The notes: generated by a model not told the origin, from the sequence alone. A stretch of DNA of 11,221 nucleotides from CAZBWE01 sp964495465 (GCA_964495465.1 CAZBWE010000072.1:1-11221), one strand, 5' to 3'; shown: positions 1-7,740, numbered from the stretch's first letter. Numbers and translations: made by a program.

Positions 1-250
1 CGGGCTCTACAACGTTTATCCTGCACACCATTGGAAAATTCTGTATCCAGGTTCTGTACTCCATCAGTTTTTCAAATCCGCGATGAAGATACCCAGGATT
101 GGCCTGTGCCTCTAATATACGGTCACCTTCGACCTTGAGGGTAATGCTAAAATTACCAACCATGCCCAGGTGCTGTGGCCCAAAATAAAGCTCAAGTTCT
201 CTGGTAGAAACACCTTTTTGACTATTTGGATTTTTGGTCAAAACTTCCAT
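1..250 (-). CDS. mbxL: NuoD/[NiFe]-hydrogenase large-subunit-like protein (MbxL type), N-terminal part only
   Basis: This is the start of a 49-kDa/NuoD-family subunit cut by the left window edge; about 83 residues are visible. I translated it by reverse complement. Family marks are GPQHLGMVGNFS, then NPGYLHRGFEKLMEYRTW, matching the GPQHPATHG and GYLHRGxEK blocks of NuoD and Mbh/Mbx large subunits. Where [NiFe] hydrogenases have RxCGxC, this protein reads RINVVE, so both cysteines of the N-terminal metal pair are replaced. It should therefore not be a hydrogenase; the C-terminal pair lies outside the window. In the complex it would sit on the cytoplasmic arm beside the NuoB-like subunit. The outer ATG ends at 250, overlapping the preceding gene. 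A TTG at 241-239 forms a TTGA overlap with the upstream stop, has a GAAGG site nine bases before it, and may be the true start. Family assignment is firm; the Mbx label rests on gene order. Confidence 0.88.
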   Translation of the reverse strand, partial: MEVLTKNPNSQKGVSTRELELYFGPQHLGMVGNFSITLKVEGDRILEAQANPGYLHRGFEKLMEYRTWIQNFPMVCRINVVEP

Positions 251-540
251 CCTTCTTTAGCCATTTTCATAAATTTCTCTCGCTGCTGCTCAGTCATTTG
301 TTCAATGTTTATTTCTACTTCAATTGAGCTATCCAAATCCGCCAGCGTCTTTTTTATACTTTCCACCAGAATACCCTTGACAGGCACCTGCGGAGATGGA
401 AGGCTCAAAGTAAGTGAGACGTGCTTTTGTTTATATACCACATCTCCAATCATCCCCAGGTCGACCAAACTGTGATTGATCTCGGGATGCATCACTTTAG
501 ACAGTGTTTCTTCTATGTCCGTTTGGGTTAATTCAGTCAT
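238..540 (-). CDS. MIP18/DUF59-family Fe-S assembly-like protein without cysteine
   Basis: A 100-residue protein matching the MIP18 (DUF59) domain, which also forms the N-terminus of Mrp/NBP35 ATPases and SufT. The marks are HPEINHSLVDLGMIGDV near the start, then a beta-rich stretch with LPSPQVPVK, then EINIEQMTEQQREK. Family members help iron-sulfur cluster assembly or delivery. Here the usual cysteine of the xCPxK motif is valine (QVPVK), and the whole protein has no cysteine. If it acts on clusters, it must do so as a scaffold or adaptor. It lies between the NuoC-like and NuoD-like genes, overlapping the latter by about 4 to 13 bases, so it is translated with the complex. I chose the ATG at 540 because AGAGGA precedes it at suitable spacing. 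An ATG at 558 would add six residues and overlap the previous stop as ATGA, but it has no ribosome binding site. Confidence 0.82.
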   Translation of the reverse strand: MTELTQTDIEETLSKVMHPEINHSLVDLGMIGDVVYKQKHVSLTLSLPSPQVPVKGILVESIKKTLADLDSSIEVEINIEQMTEQQREKFMKMAKEGWKF

Positions 541-554
541 AATTTCCTCTGGAC

Positions 555-1067
555 TCATTTATTATTTTCTACAGAAGGAATATTACCGAAAATTTCCTCG
601 ACGTATTTACGGGTATCGAAATCCTTTCTAAAAGGCGGAATTTTATAGTCCCTTTCCAACAAAAGTGGGGTCAATCTCGGATGACCTTCAAAATTTATTC
701 CGAAAAGCTCGTGCATTTCGCGCTCGTAGGGTTCTGCATTTGGGAAAATGCCGATTACGGTTTCCAATTGTGGGTTTTGCCTTGAAATCCTGGTCTTTAC
801 AATTAGATGTAATCTTTCCTGATATTTACGTTCTTCGTCACCTTGCATATAACGAGTTAAAATATAAACCAGCTCAAATTCTTTCTCTTCTATCCAGTCA
901 ACGCAAGAAACAAGGGCCAGGTGGTCAAATCCTCTACCTTTCAAAAATCTCAAAACTGCCAAGACCTGATCTTTTTCTACACTCACGACTGTCTGAGTGT
1001 CTTCAGGGATAGTCACCACAACAGCTTTAAAGGTCCATTCAAGTTGTTCTTTTATAGATTCATTCAT
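555..1067 (-). CDS. mbxK: NuoC-like 30-kDa subunit (MbxK type)
   Basis: A 170-residue soluble subunit of the NuoC/HycE-N/MbhK family. The signature lies at residues 109-130: PNAEPYEREMHELFG followed by INFEGHPRL. A basic PPFRKDF segment at 144-150 matches the C-terminal HPLRKDF of NuoC. It carries no cofactor motif, as usual for this family, and helps hold the NuoB-like and NuoD-like subunits together in the cytoplasmic arm. The length fits stand-alone NuoC/MbhK, so it is not fused to NuoD. The start overlaps the NuoB-like gene by eight bases (ATGAATGA), which indicates coupled translation. In many Nuo operons NuoD follows directly, but here a MIP18-type gene is inserted between them. The family call is secure. 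Confidence 0.93.
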   Translation of the reverse strand: MNESIKEQLEWTFKAVVVTIPEDTQTVVSVEKDQVLAVLRFLKGRGFDHLALVSCVDWIEEKEFELVYILTRYMQGDEERKYQERLHLIVKTRISRQNPQLETVIGIFPNAEPYEREMHELFGINFEGHPRLTPLLLERDYKIPPFRKDFDTRKYVEEIFGNIPSVENNK

Positions 1068-1635
1068 TTTCTACTGCCTTGACGTCGCTGCGGATTTGAT
1101 AGAGAGGCGGCCAGTCAAGTTTTCCCAAGGCCATCTCCTGGTTTCTTCTGTAAAACTCATAATTTTCTCTGTATCGGATATAGCCGTTTGCCATTCCTTT
1201 ATCTATCAGTGTCCAGAGGTGGGTTACAGCGATAAATATCGCCTCAGGCCTGGGCATACAGCCGGCAATCCAGCCATCTATAGGAATATACTTATCCAAA
1301 TGCTTTATAGTGTTATAAGAATCCCAGTACATCCCACCATTTATAGGACAAGAGCCGAAGCCGATAGCATATTTTGGTTCGAGCATCTGCTCGTATGTCC
1401 TTATAATAGCCCTCAAGGTTTTTACTGAGACATACCCCGTAATTAGGAAGAGATTTGCTTGTCTGGGCGTAGCAACAGGGATTATACCGAGTCGCTCTGC
1501 ATCCCATCTTGAGGTTATAACCGGTGGAATTTCAATTATTCCACAACCGGTGCAAAAATATATCACGTGCAACGAATATTTATTTGCCATCTTAGCAGGT
1601 TCTTTAAGCCATTTTGCAATCTTGTTTCTATCCAA
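1060..1635 (-). CDS. mbxJ: NuoB-like/[NiFe]-hydrogenase small-subunit-like Fe-S protein (MbxJ type)
   Basis: This subunit holds the terminal [4Fe-4S] cluster (N2-like) that passes electrons to the NuoD-like subunit. Counting from the TTG start (191 residues), the cluster ligands are C28 and C31 in FCTGCG, C96 in GSCP and C126 in GCMPRP. The CxxC spacing is as in hydrogenase and Mbh/Mbx proteins; complex I NuoB has adjacent cysteines. The GGMYWDSYN and GCMPRPEA blocks are also diagnostic. An upstream in-frame ATG at 1701 would extend the protein by 22 residues into the NuoH-like gene, but those residues look like shadow sequence. The TTG at 1635-1633 starts two bases after the NuoH stop and has AAGGAG six bases before it, so I take TTG as the true start. 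Its gene overlaps the NuoC-like gene by eight bases. Confidence 0.93.
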   Translation of the reverse strand: MDRNKIAKWLKEPAKMANKYSLHVIYFCTGCGIIEIPPVITSRWDAERLGIIPVATPRQANLFLITGYVSVKTLRAIIRTYEQMLEPKYAIGFGSCPINGGMYWDSYNTIKHLDKYIPIDGWIAGCMPRPEAIFIAVTHLWTLIDKGMANGYIRYRENYEFYRRNQEMALGKLDWPPLYQIRSDVKAVENE

Positions 1636-1637
1636 CT

Positions 1638-2534
1638 TTAACTCCTTGTGGCCGCAGCTATGATTAAACCCAGAAAAGCCAGCAATGTAGGCCACCTCCA
1701 TAAGTATTTAATTGCCTGTTCGATTCTAAACCTTGGAAAGACTGCGTGTATGAATAAGCAAAGCACGAACACCACCAGCATTTTCACAAAGAAGATAACC
1801 GGATTGGCTGCTCCTCCCAAAAATAAATTTACGAAAAGAGCGATGCTAATAAACAGAGCAAAGGCATGTTCAATAGTGGCCAGGGCTAAATATTTGCCGC
1901 CGTATTCCACCATCGAACCGGAAGAGATCTCCTGAGGTGCTGAACTCACATCAAACGGTCTAATCCCAAGTATTGCAGGCAAGATAAGAAAGTAAGAAAG
2001 TCCTGACAAAAATAATGGCCAAGAAATAATTGACCAATTTGAACTCTGCTGAACGTTTATCATTTCCACTATAGAAATTGTTTTATAATGCGTCATTACC
2101 GCCAGCAATACAAGGAGCAAAGGCACCTCATACCCCAAACTCAGGATAAGCTTGCGGGAGATGCCGATACTAATATTTGGGTTAGCTCCTTGTCCCCCAG
2201 ATAAGGCCATACCTAAAGGGGCAAGTAGCATAATGTAGAGAATTACCAGCAGCCCACCTGAACTACTTAAAGGACAAATTCGGCCGAAAGGTAAAAATAA
2301 GACCACCACAATAGAACCAGCTAAAGAAAGGACTATCCCCAAGTCAAACATACGGCCGTGTGATACGCTTTTTTGATAGAACAATCTAATAATATCAATA
2401 ACCGGCTGGACAAGCGGAGGACCATAGCGCCAGTGGATTCTTGCCATAATCTTCCTGGCTAAACCTAAAAAGAACACCCCTACTATCAGTGCTAAAATGG
2501 GAGACAAAATTATCTGAATAATTTTCGCTACCAT
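1638..2534 (-). CDS. mbxM: NuoH/HycD-like membrane subunit (MbxM type)
   Basis: A strongly hydrophobic subunit of about 298 residues that anchors the electron-transfer arm to the membrane, homologous to NuoH (ND1). Visible marks are ARIHWRYGPPLVQPVIDII near residues 31-49, like the GPPLVQPxxDxxKL block of HycD/MbhM. The conserved cytoplasmic loop follows, RPFDVSSAPQEISSGSMVEY, near residues 192-211, with acidic residues of the NuoH E-channel type. About eight membrane helices can be seen. The WRYGPP wording is closer to hydrogenase-type and Mbh/Mbx subunits than to true quinone-binding NuoH, so I do not infer quinone binding. The ATG at 2534 is preferred because AGGTGAG and GGAAAAT precede it; an ATG at 2543 would add three residues but sits too close to the AGGTGA. 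It overlaps the NuoL-like gene by a few bases. Confidence 0.92.
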   Translation of the reverse strand: MVAKIIQIILSPILALIVGVFFLGLARKIMARIHWRYGPPLVQPVIDIIRLFYQKSVSHGRMFDLGIVLSLAGSIVVVLFLPFGRICPLSSSGGLLVILYIMLLAPLGMALSGGQGANPNISIGISRKLILSLGYEVPLLLVLLAVMTHYKTISIVEMINVQQSSNWSIISWPLFLSGLSYFLILPAILGIRPFDVSSAPQEISSGSMVEYGGKYLALATIEHAFALFISIALFVNLFLGGAANPVIFFVKMLVVFVLCLFIHAVFPRFRIEQAIKYLWRWPTLLAFLGLIIAAATRS

Positions 2535-4387
2535 ATTTTCCATCTCACCTGAACGAAAATTAACAATGTCAGGAATAATATTATATACATTACATAGTAA
2601 CCTACATCTCCGTTATATATGTGCCTTACGCTGTTAGCAAGACTTCGCACTAAAGAGCCAATCCAGTAATAAAATTCATCTATCACGTCTCTCAAGAAGG
2701 GCTTTATCATTCTATACAGTGGGTTGTAAAATTCAGCAGTGTAATGATATTTATCCACCGGCGTATATGCCCCGGCTGCGTAACTATCATCCTGAGCAAC
2801 CGATACTGATTTTGCGCCCAGCCGAAATAGTATCCAGACGAAAATTGCAGCTATTAACACGGCAGAAAAAATGTTTATTGTATTTAATGTTCCGCTCTCC
2901 GAGGCAATGCCCCACCAAATGCTTACATTCAAGGATTCAAAGCCTAAAGATGTCCCGATAGCGTCTACGACCTTAAGAGGGATTCCGGGAAGGATACCAA
3001 ATAAAATAACCAATATGGTTAATAAGATGATAGGTAGTTGCATAGTGAATGGTACTTCTTTAACATCTTTATATTTTTCCGGCAGCTGACCTAAGAATAT
3101 GTTGTGAATAAATTTGTAGCCGTACAAAATTGTTCCCCAAGTTCCCAAAAATGCGGCGAACGCTAAAAATGGGTGGCCTGCTAAAATTAACGTTTTGTAT
3201 ATTAACCATTTAGAAACAAAGCCGTTGGTCAGCGGTAAACCAATTAAACCGCAGATGCCCACTAATCCTCCTACAAAAGTAACGGGCATTCTTTTAATCA
3301 ATCCGCCAAGTGAATTTAAGTCTCTTATGCCTCCGGTCTGATGCTCTATTGCTCCGGCAACAAAGAAAAGCAAAGCTATGTAGATGCAATGATTTAGTAT
3401 ATGGAACGTCCCTCCAGCCATACCTAAAGTCGTAGCAAATGCAACCCCTAAAATCATATAACCGCCCTGGCCTACTGTACTCCATGCAAGGATTCTTTTA
3501 GAATCGTTCTTAAGCAGGGCAGTAAGTGCGGCAAAAACTATAGTAATAGCACCTATCCAGCAAAACACAGTATTAAAACTTATAATTCCAGCTGACAATT
3601 TATTCAAAATATTAAGCCCCAATATCACATACATAAACAGATAGAGTCCATACATTCCTTTTCTTACCAGTACTGCTGAAAGTACCGAGGAAAACGGAGA
3701 TACAGCTTCTGCATGGGCGTCAGGCAGCCAGGTGTGAACCGGCCAAAAGGCGTTGATAATGACAAAAGCGATAGAAAACAGAATCAAGATAAAAAGTGTA
3801 TAATCAATAGGAGCTGTTTGCATTTGAGAAGCCAAGGCGGTTATCTCCAAGGTGTCAAACCTGGTATACAAACTGATAATTGCAACCAGCATAGCAAGCG
3901 AGCCAATGATTGACATGATTATATACTTAAATCCAGCGGCAATTGCTCGGCCTCCTTTATAACTTATTAAAAGATAAGTGCTCCAGCTCATCATCTCCCA
4001 GAAGATAAAAAACGATATTAAATCACCACATATTACCGTTCCTAACATGCTGGCATTAATAAATAGCATAGTAAAATAGTAATAATCCAACCTTTCTTCT
4101 TTTTTCACATATTGCAAAGAATAAATGACAGATAACAGGCCGATACCTACGATAGTAATGGCAAAGAACCAGGAAAGCATATTCAGTCGCAAAATAAGAG
4201 GAATACCCAAAAATCCTGGATAAAAAGTTACATTCGGAGATTTACCATAAAGCAAAGCGGTAATCACCACTAAAAGCAAGGACACAACGACAGCAAGGCA
4301 ATTGCGCAACTTAGGCGAAATCTTACCGACGAAATAGGTAAGAAATGCACCACCAAAGGCAACTATAAGTAAAGCAACTAAACTCAT
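2528..4387 (-). CDS. mbxH': NuoL/MrpA-type antiporter-like subunit with C-terminal lateral extension (MbxH' type)
   Basis: A 619-residue membrane protein of the NuoL/M/N-MrpA/D family, the second large ion-channel subunit of the operon. The TM5 glutamate is E131 (FFIFWEMMSW). HTWLPDAHAEAVSP lies at 218-231, K293 follows in LLKNDSKRIL, and K393 in GFVSKWL. Two usual channel residues are changed. The TM7 lysine, nine residues before W220, is I211. The lysine of the HxxxK motif is I337, although H333 is kept. R242 and K243 are present in TM8. Residues from about 530 to 619 form an extension with a polar amphipathic stretch and a final membrane helix, like the lateral helix of NuoL or a fused MbhI. 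Such a merged second H subunit is what I expect of Mbx-type complexes. It starts with an ATGA overlap after the MrpD-like gene. Confidence 0.9.
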   Translation of the reverse strand: MSLVALLIVAFGGAFLTYFVGKISPKLRNCLAVVVSLLLVVITALLYGKSPNVTFYPGFLGIPLILRLNMLSWFFAITIVGIGLLSVIYSLQYVKKEERLDYYYFTMLFINASMLGTVICGDLISFFIFWEMMSWSTYLLISYKGGRAIAAGFKYIIMSIIGSLAMLVAIISLYTRFDTLEITALASQMQTAPIDYTLFILILFSIAFVIINAFWPVHTWLPDAHAEAVSPFSSVLSAVLVRKGMYGLYLFMYVILGLNILNKLSAGIISFNTVFCWIGAITIVFAALTALLKNDSKRILAWSTVGQGGYMILGVAFATTLGMAGGTFHILNHCIYIALLFFVAGAIEHQTGGIRDLNSLGGLIKRMPVTFVGGLVGICGLIGLPLTNGFVSKWLIYKTLILAGHPFLAFAAFLGTWGTILYGYKFIHNIFLGQLPEKYKDVKEVPFTMQLPIILLTILVILFGILPGIPLKVVDAIGTSLGFESLNVSIWWGIASESGTLNTINIFSAVLIAAIFVWILFRLGAKSVSVAQDDSYAAGAYTPVDKYHYTAEFYNPLYRMIKPFLRDVIDEFYYWIGSLVRSLANSVRHIYNGDVGYYVMYIILFLTLLIFVQVRWKIW

Positions 4388-5853
4388 CCTAAAACGTTCC
4401 TAATATAGTCCAGTCTATTTAGAAGCTCTGAGGCAGCCGAGCTTAAAACATCGGTTACAAGTTTGGGATATATCCCGATAACTATGATCAATGCCACAAT
4501 AACAAACATAGGGAGCAAGGCGGTAACAGGAGCTTCTTTGCTTCCCAGGTTGTTTTTTTCTCCTTTGAAATACAGAACCTGGACAACACGAAAGAAATAT
4601 GCCCCTTCAATCACCGTGCCTAACAAGGCAAGGCCAAGAAACGTGACGAAGATAATTTCTTTAGTGGCCAAAACGGCTCGGACAATCAAAAATTTGCTGG
4701 GAAAACCTATAAAGGGCGGCAGCCCTACGAGTGAGAATGCGCCGATGGTAAAAGCTAAGCAGGTAAGTGGCATCTTCCTGCCCATTCCTTCCAAGGCCGA
4801 AATTTCCATCGAGCCAGCTCGATAAATCATATACCCTGCTGCCAAAAACAGCAGGGCTTTACTCAGAGTGTGACTTACCAGCTGGAATAGACCGCCAGTT
4901 ACTCCGTAGGAAGTAGCTAAGGCCAAGGCAAACAGGATTAAGCCTATTTGGCCTATGCTGGAATAGGCCAGCATCCTTTTGATGTTATTCTGGCTAAAAG
5001 CGCACATCTCACCTACCAAAAGAGTCAAAATTCCTAAAAGTGCCAGAAACAATAAGAAGCTCTGAGCACCGAATATAGTAAATATTACCCTGACCACAGC
5101 ATAAATGCCCACCTCAATAGCTATGCCGGATAGAATCGCACTTATAGATGATGGGGCCGATGAATGAGCGTCAGGCAGCCAGGCATTCAAAGGAAATATA
5201 GCTGCTTCCACTCCCAACCCGGTAACAATCAAGACCATAGGAACAAAAACTGATATGGGACTAACTGTTCTTATATTCTGAGCAATATCCGCCATATTAA
5301 GCGTGCCGAATAGGCCGTAAAGTAAACCTATCCCTATGAGCAAAAGGCTTGAGCCGACCGCCCCTTGAATCAAATATTTTACCGCTGATTCAATTCCACT
5401 CCTTTCTCTCAGGTAAGCCACGAGGGCATAGGATGAAATGCAGAGAATCTCGAAAAAGACAAAGAGGTTGAATATATCTCCAGTAAGAACAACACCTGTA
5501 GCCCCAGTAAGTAGCAGCAGATAAAGCATATGGTATTTTTCTGTAGGACCTTCCTTGATGTAATCCAGTGCATAGACAGAAACTAAAAGACCTACTAAAG
5601 CAATAATAGCAGAAAACAACACGCCCACCGGCCCAGCTACAAGATTAATGTAGAATGGAGGCCGCCAGCCACCGATAGAAACAATTAGAGGATTTTCCAA
5701 TACTTTGGCAAGCAACAACAAAGAGACAACCAGGTTAAACACGAGCGCTGCCGGCGGAATATATTTAACCGCAGGTCTCCAAAAAAGGGCAAACAAAGGA
5801 ATGGCAAAAGCCAAACCTAAAGGCACTACAATAAGAAGGACGGGATTTACCAT
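4384..5853 (-). CDS. mbxH: MrpD/NuoN-like antiporter subunit (MbxH type)
   Basis: A 489-residue membrane protein of the Mrp subunit D/NuoN family with about 14 helices, a proton or sodium channel of the antiporter module. Conserved marks are E135 in TM5 (FVFFEILCISSY), LNAWLPDAHSSAPSS at 222-236, K292 in NNIKRMLAYSS, H328 and K332 in SHTLSKALLF, and K387 in GFPSKFL. Two positions differ from standard family members. The TM7 lysine nine residues before W225 is E216 (GVEAAIFP). The TM8 residue of the LTKVGxYA motif is E247 (AIEVGIYA). Whether these are usual for Mbx proteins needs an alignment. GGGAG stands five bases before the ATG, which lies seven bases into the end of the MrpC-like gene. 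It ends in an ATGA overlap with the NuoL-like gene. Confidence 0.93.
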   Translation of the reverse strand: MVNPVLLIVVPLGLAFAIPLFALFWRPAVKYIPPAALVFNLVVSLLLLAKVLENPLIVSIGGWRPPFYINLVAGPVGVLFSAIIALVGLLVSVYALDYIKEGPTEKYHMLYLLLLTGATGVVLTGDIFNLFVFFEILCISSYALVAYLRERSGIESAVKYLIQGAVGSSLLLIGIGLLYGLFGTLNMADIAQNIRTVSPISVFVPMVLIVTGLGVEAAIFPLNAWLPDAHSSAPSSISAILSGIAIEVGIYAVVRVIFTIFGAQSFLLFLALLGILTLLVGEMCAFSQNNIKRMLAYSSIGQIGLILFALALATSYGVTGGLFQLVSHTLSKALLFLAAGYMIYRAGSMEISALEGMGRKMPLTCLAFTIGAFSLVGLPPFIGFPSKFLIVRAVLATKEIIFVTFLGLALLGTVIEGAYFFRVVQVLYFKGEKNNLGSKEAPVTALLPMFVIVALIIVIGIYPKLVTDVLSSAASELLNRLDYIRNVLG

Positions 5854-6206
5854 CTTTGCTCCCTTATCTTGCGGAGGTTAAGTGTTCCATAATGCTGATA
5901 TAATCTGATGGCCAACGAAAGGGCCAATGCCAGGACTGCAACGCCAATCACGATAGCTGTCAGCACCAATGCTTGTGGCACCGGGTCAACCATATACTCA
6001 GAGTCTATACCAGGTCTCGAAAAAATGGGGGCGGTTCCTTTTGTGATATAACCAACGGAAATCAGAAACAGATTCACCCCTGTATCCAAAATGCCAAGGC
6101 CAACGATGACTTTAATGAGATTATGTTTAATCAGGATGACATAAAGCCCAATGAATATAAGTCCAAAGGAACCTATATAATAAATGTAACTGTTCAAAAA
6201 ACTCAT
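5847..6206 (-). CDS. mbxG: MrpC/NuoK-like subunit (MbxG type)
   Basis: A 119-residue protein with three predicted membrane helices, of the MrpC/MnhC-NuoK family. The signature VDPVPQALVLTAIVIG, near residues 73-88, is typical of MrpC and MbhG, and GLGILDTGVNLFLI supplies the preceding NuoK-like helix. In Mrp and Mbh complexes this subunit lies between the MrpD-like channel and the small Mrp subunits. I chose the ATG at 6206, seven bases past the stop of the upstream gene. A TTG at 6227 would add seven residues but would lie upstream of the GAGGAAA site, so it is less likely. The spacing from that site to the chosen ATG is rather long, about 12 to 15 bases, so initiation may rely on translational coupling. 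Confidence 0.92.
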   Translation of the reverse strand: MSFLNSYIYYIGSFGLIFIGLYVILIKHNLIKVIVGLGILDTGVNLFLISVGYITKGTAPIFSRPGIDSEYMVDPVPQALVLTAIVIGVAVLALALSLAIRLYQHYGTLNLRKIREQRW

Positions 6207-6213
6207 CGTGTCG

Positions 6214-6894
6214 CTAACTTTCCTCAATTAGGTTGTCAATAATACCGGCCAATTCTGAACCGACCTTAAATCCGATAGCAATATAAATAATGGGGATAAT
6301 GCCGGCACTAAAGAGTGCATTCGCTGTTCCCTTAGGTAAAAAGTTTAAAAGGAAATAGCTGCCAAAAACTAAACCAAGCATGCCTATTACCACAAAGGTC
6401 AGACCCCCTAAAGACTCTGCAAGAATAGATGCGATCCGGCTTATTCTTCTTTCTCGGCAGCCCAGATAAATTAAGAGAAAGCCGGAGGCAATAATCGCTC
6501 CTCCCTGAAAACCTCCTCCGGGAGTGAGGTGGCCGTGGATAAAAATATAGCTGCCAAAAACCAAGATAAGAGGAAACAGAAGCCTGCATCCCGTATAAAG
6601 GACTAAACTTGCGGGTTCTGTCTTTTTAATCTCTCTCGTTGTACCGGTTGTTAAGACCGCACCTAAGCCGATTGCAGCAACGAATAAAACCGTAACCTCG
6701 CCTAAAGTATCGAAGCCGCGATAACTTACCACCACTGAGGTAACTATATTGGTGGCTCCAGTTTCTTTTACGCCTTCATTAATATAATACCTACCTACTT
6801 TTGTCTTTGGTACGCCGAAAGGAATCTTTGCCAGCGACAGGCTAATTCCCACTGCCAATATTATTAACAAAAGGATAGCGACTGTCCTTCTCAT
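6214..6894 (-). CDS. mbxF: MrpB-like subunit fused to an MbhE-like/MrpA C-terminal segment (MbxF type)
   Basis: A 226-residue membrane protein combining two parts that are separate in Mbh operons. Residues 1 to about 90 hold ATNIVTSVVVSYRGFDTLGE, typical of the MrpA C-terminus and MbhE. Residues from about 94 on are MrpB/MnhB, with YIFIHGHLTPGGGFQGG at 116-132 as the mark. This fusion explains why no separate MbhE gene is found, and it matches the Mbx operon type, which skips the letter E. The protein belongs to the Na+/H+ antiporter-like membrane module. It overlaps the upstream small gene by ATGA and stops just before the MrpC-like gene. Domain assignment comes from motif recognition and is firm for the MrpB half. 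Confidence 0.9.
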   Translation of the reverse strand: MRRTVAILLLIILAVGISLSLAKIPFGVPKTKVGRYYINEGVKETGATNIVTSVVVSYRGFDTLGEVTVLFVAAIGLGAVLTTGTTREIKKTEPASLVLYTGCRLLFPLILVFGSYIFIHGHLTPGGGFQGGAIIASGFLLIYLGCRERRISRIASILAESLGGLTFVVIGMLGLVFGSYFLLNFLPKGTANALFSAGIIPIIYIAIGFKVGSELAGIIDNLIEES

Positions 6895-7130
6895 TCCTCA
6901 TATCTCTTTGTTCTTCTGATAGCAATAATAAAGATGGCCGCAGTCAATGCTGCGCCAATAGCAGCCTCAGCCATTGCTACATCTGGAGCCTGAAGAAAGT
7001 AGAAAAGTATTGAAGCAATCAAACTTACCAAGGTTGCGGCAATTACCGCGCTAATTAAGTCTCTAAAAATAGAGGCTGCGACGGCTCCAACAAGCATTAA
7101 AACTATTAAAAATGAAACAACAAGAGTCAT
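6891..7130 (-). CDS. mbxD: DUF4040/MbhD-like small membrane subunit (MbxD type)
   Basis: A 79-residue protein with three likely helices. The C-terminal half holds LQAPDVAMAEAAIGAALTAA, the signature of the MrpA C-terminal/MbhD domain (DUF4040, often labelled MnhB N-terminal). In bacterial Mrp antiporters this segment is part of the large MrpA protein. Having it as a separate small gene is the Mbh/Mbx arrangement. GGGAAAG precedes the ATG at good spacing. The gene overlaps both neighbours through ATGA and similar four-base junctions, so it is made with them. Length and motif fit the family well. Confidence 0.88.
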   Translation of the reverse strand: MTLVVSFLIVLMLVGAVAASIFRDLISAVIAATLVSLIASILFYFLQAPDVAMAEAAIGAALTAAIFIIAIRRTKRYEE

Positions 7131-7459
7131 TGCTTTCCCTTATATTCAGCAAACTCGTTGGCCTTATCTACAACGCTTCTATCACACAAAGAAACACCGC
7201 TTTTGCGAGACGCCCGCCCTAAGGCGTGATTAGAGATAGGATTGGTGATAAGGATAAACAGAGCGATAACTAACGTTTTCGGCAACCAATCAGGATGCAT
7301 TATCCCAACGCCGACGATGGTCAGGAAGGCTCCCAGAGTTGTGCACTTTGTTCCTGCCTGGAGTCGGTTATATACATCGGGCAGCCTTAATACTCCTAAA
7401 CTTCCTAACAAGAGGAATATTGTCCCGATTCCTGTAATGATAATCCCTATAACCTGCAT
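7127..7459 (-). CDS. mbxC: MrpG/MnhG-like antiporter subunit (MbxC type)
   Basis: A 110-residue subunit of the MrpG/MnhG/PhaG family. The marks are GVLRLPDVYNRLQAGTKCTT at residues 22-41, followed by LGAFLTIVGVGI and LITNPISNHALGRAS. Three membrane helices are visible. The tail after residue 83 is polar and somewhat longer than the family core. It belongs to the small-subunit part of the antiporter module. AGGA stands six bases before the ATG, and the start directly follows the stop of the MrpF-like gene with no gap. It ends in a four-base overlap with the DUF4040 gene. The call is firm. Confidence 0.93.
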   Translation of the reverse strand: MQVIGIIITGIGTIFLLLGSLGVLRLPDVYNRLQAGTKCTTLGAFLTIVGVGIMHPDWLPKTLVIALFILITNPISNHALGRASRKSGVSLCDRSVVDKANEFAEYKGKQ

Positions 7460-7723
7460 TTAGATTCCTTTTTCCAAAAACCTTGCAATGGCCACCGAAC
7501 CGATGAAGGTTAGAACCGCATAAACCAAAGCAACATCCAAATAAACATATCTTTCAAAAATAGAACCCAAAAGGACAAGCAAAGCGGTGGTAATCGTAGC
7601 AACTGTATCCACCGCTACTGCTCGGTCGGGGGCAGTGGGGCCTTTGAGCATACGTAACAGGCACAAGACAACACCGGTCACTATGATTGCAAGAAAAACA
7701 AAATCGCTCATATTAAACGTCAT
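7460..7723 (-). CDS. mbxB: MrpF/MnhF-like antiporter subunit (MbxB type)
   Basis: An 87-residue subunit of the MrpF/MnhF/PhaF family with three helices. The core motif is LLRMLKGPTAPDRAVAVDTV at residues 22-41, followed by YLDVALVYAVLTFIGSVA, which is typical of MrpF. Neither possible start (ATG at 7723 or at 7711) has a clear Shine-Dalgarno site. I use the outer ATG, since both leave the core intact. Unlike most genes here, it is separated from the upstream gene by a 54-base gap carrying a small palindrome. It may therefore have some separate control or depend on an internal signal. Confidence 0.92.
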   Translation of the reverse strand: MTFNMSDFVFLAIIVTGVVLCLLRMLKGPTAPDRAVAVDTVATITTALLVLLGSIFERYVYLDVALVYAVLTFIGSVAIARFLEKGI

Positions 7724-7740
7724 AACTTATTAGTTTATTT

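Noticed and set aside
1636..1701. N-terminal extension of the NuoB-like protein from the ATG at 1701.
   Set aside because: It overlaps the end of the NuoH-like gene by over 60 bases, while a TTG with a strong ribosome binding site lies just past that gene's stop.
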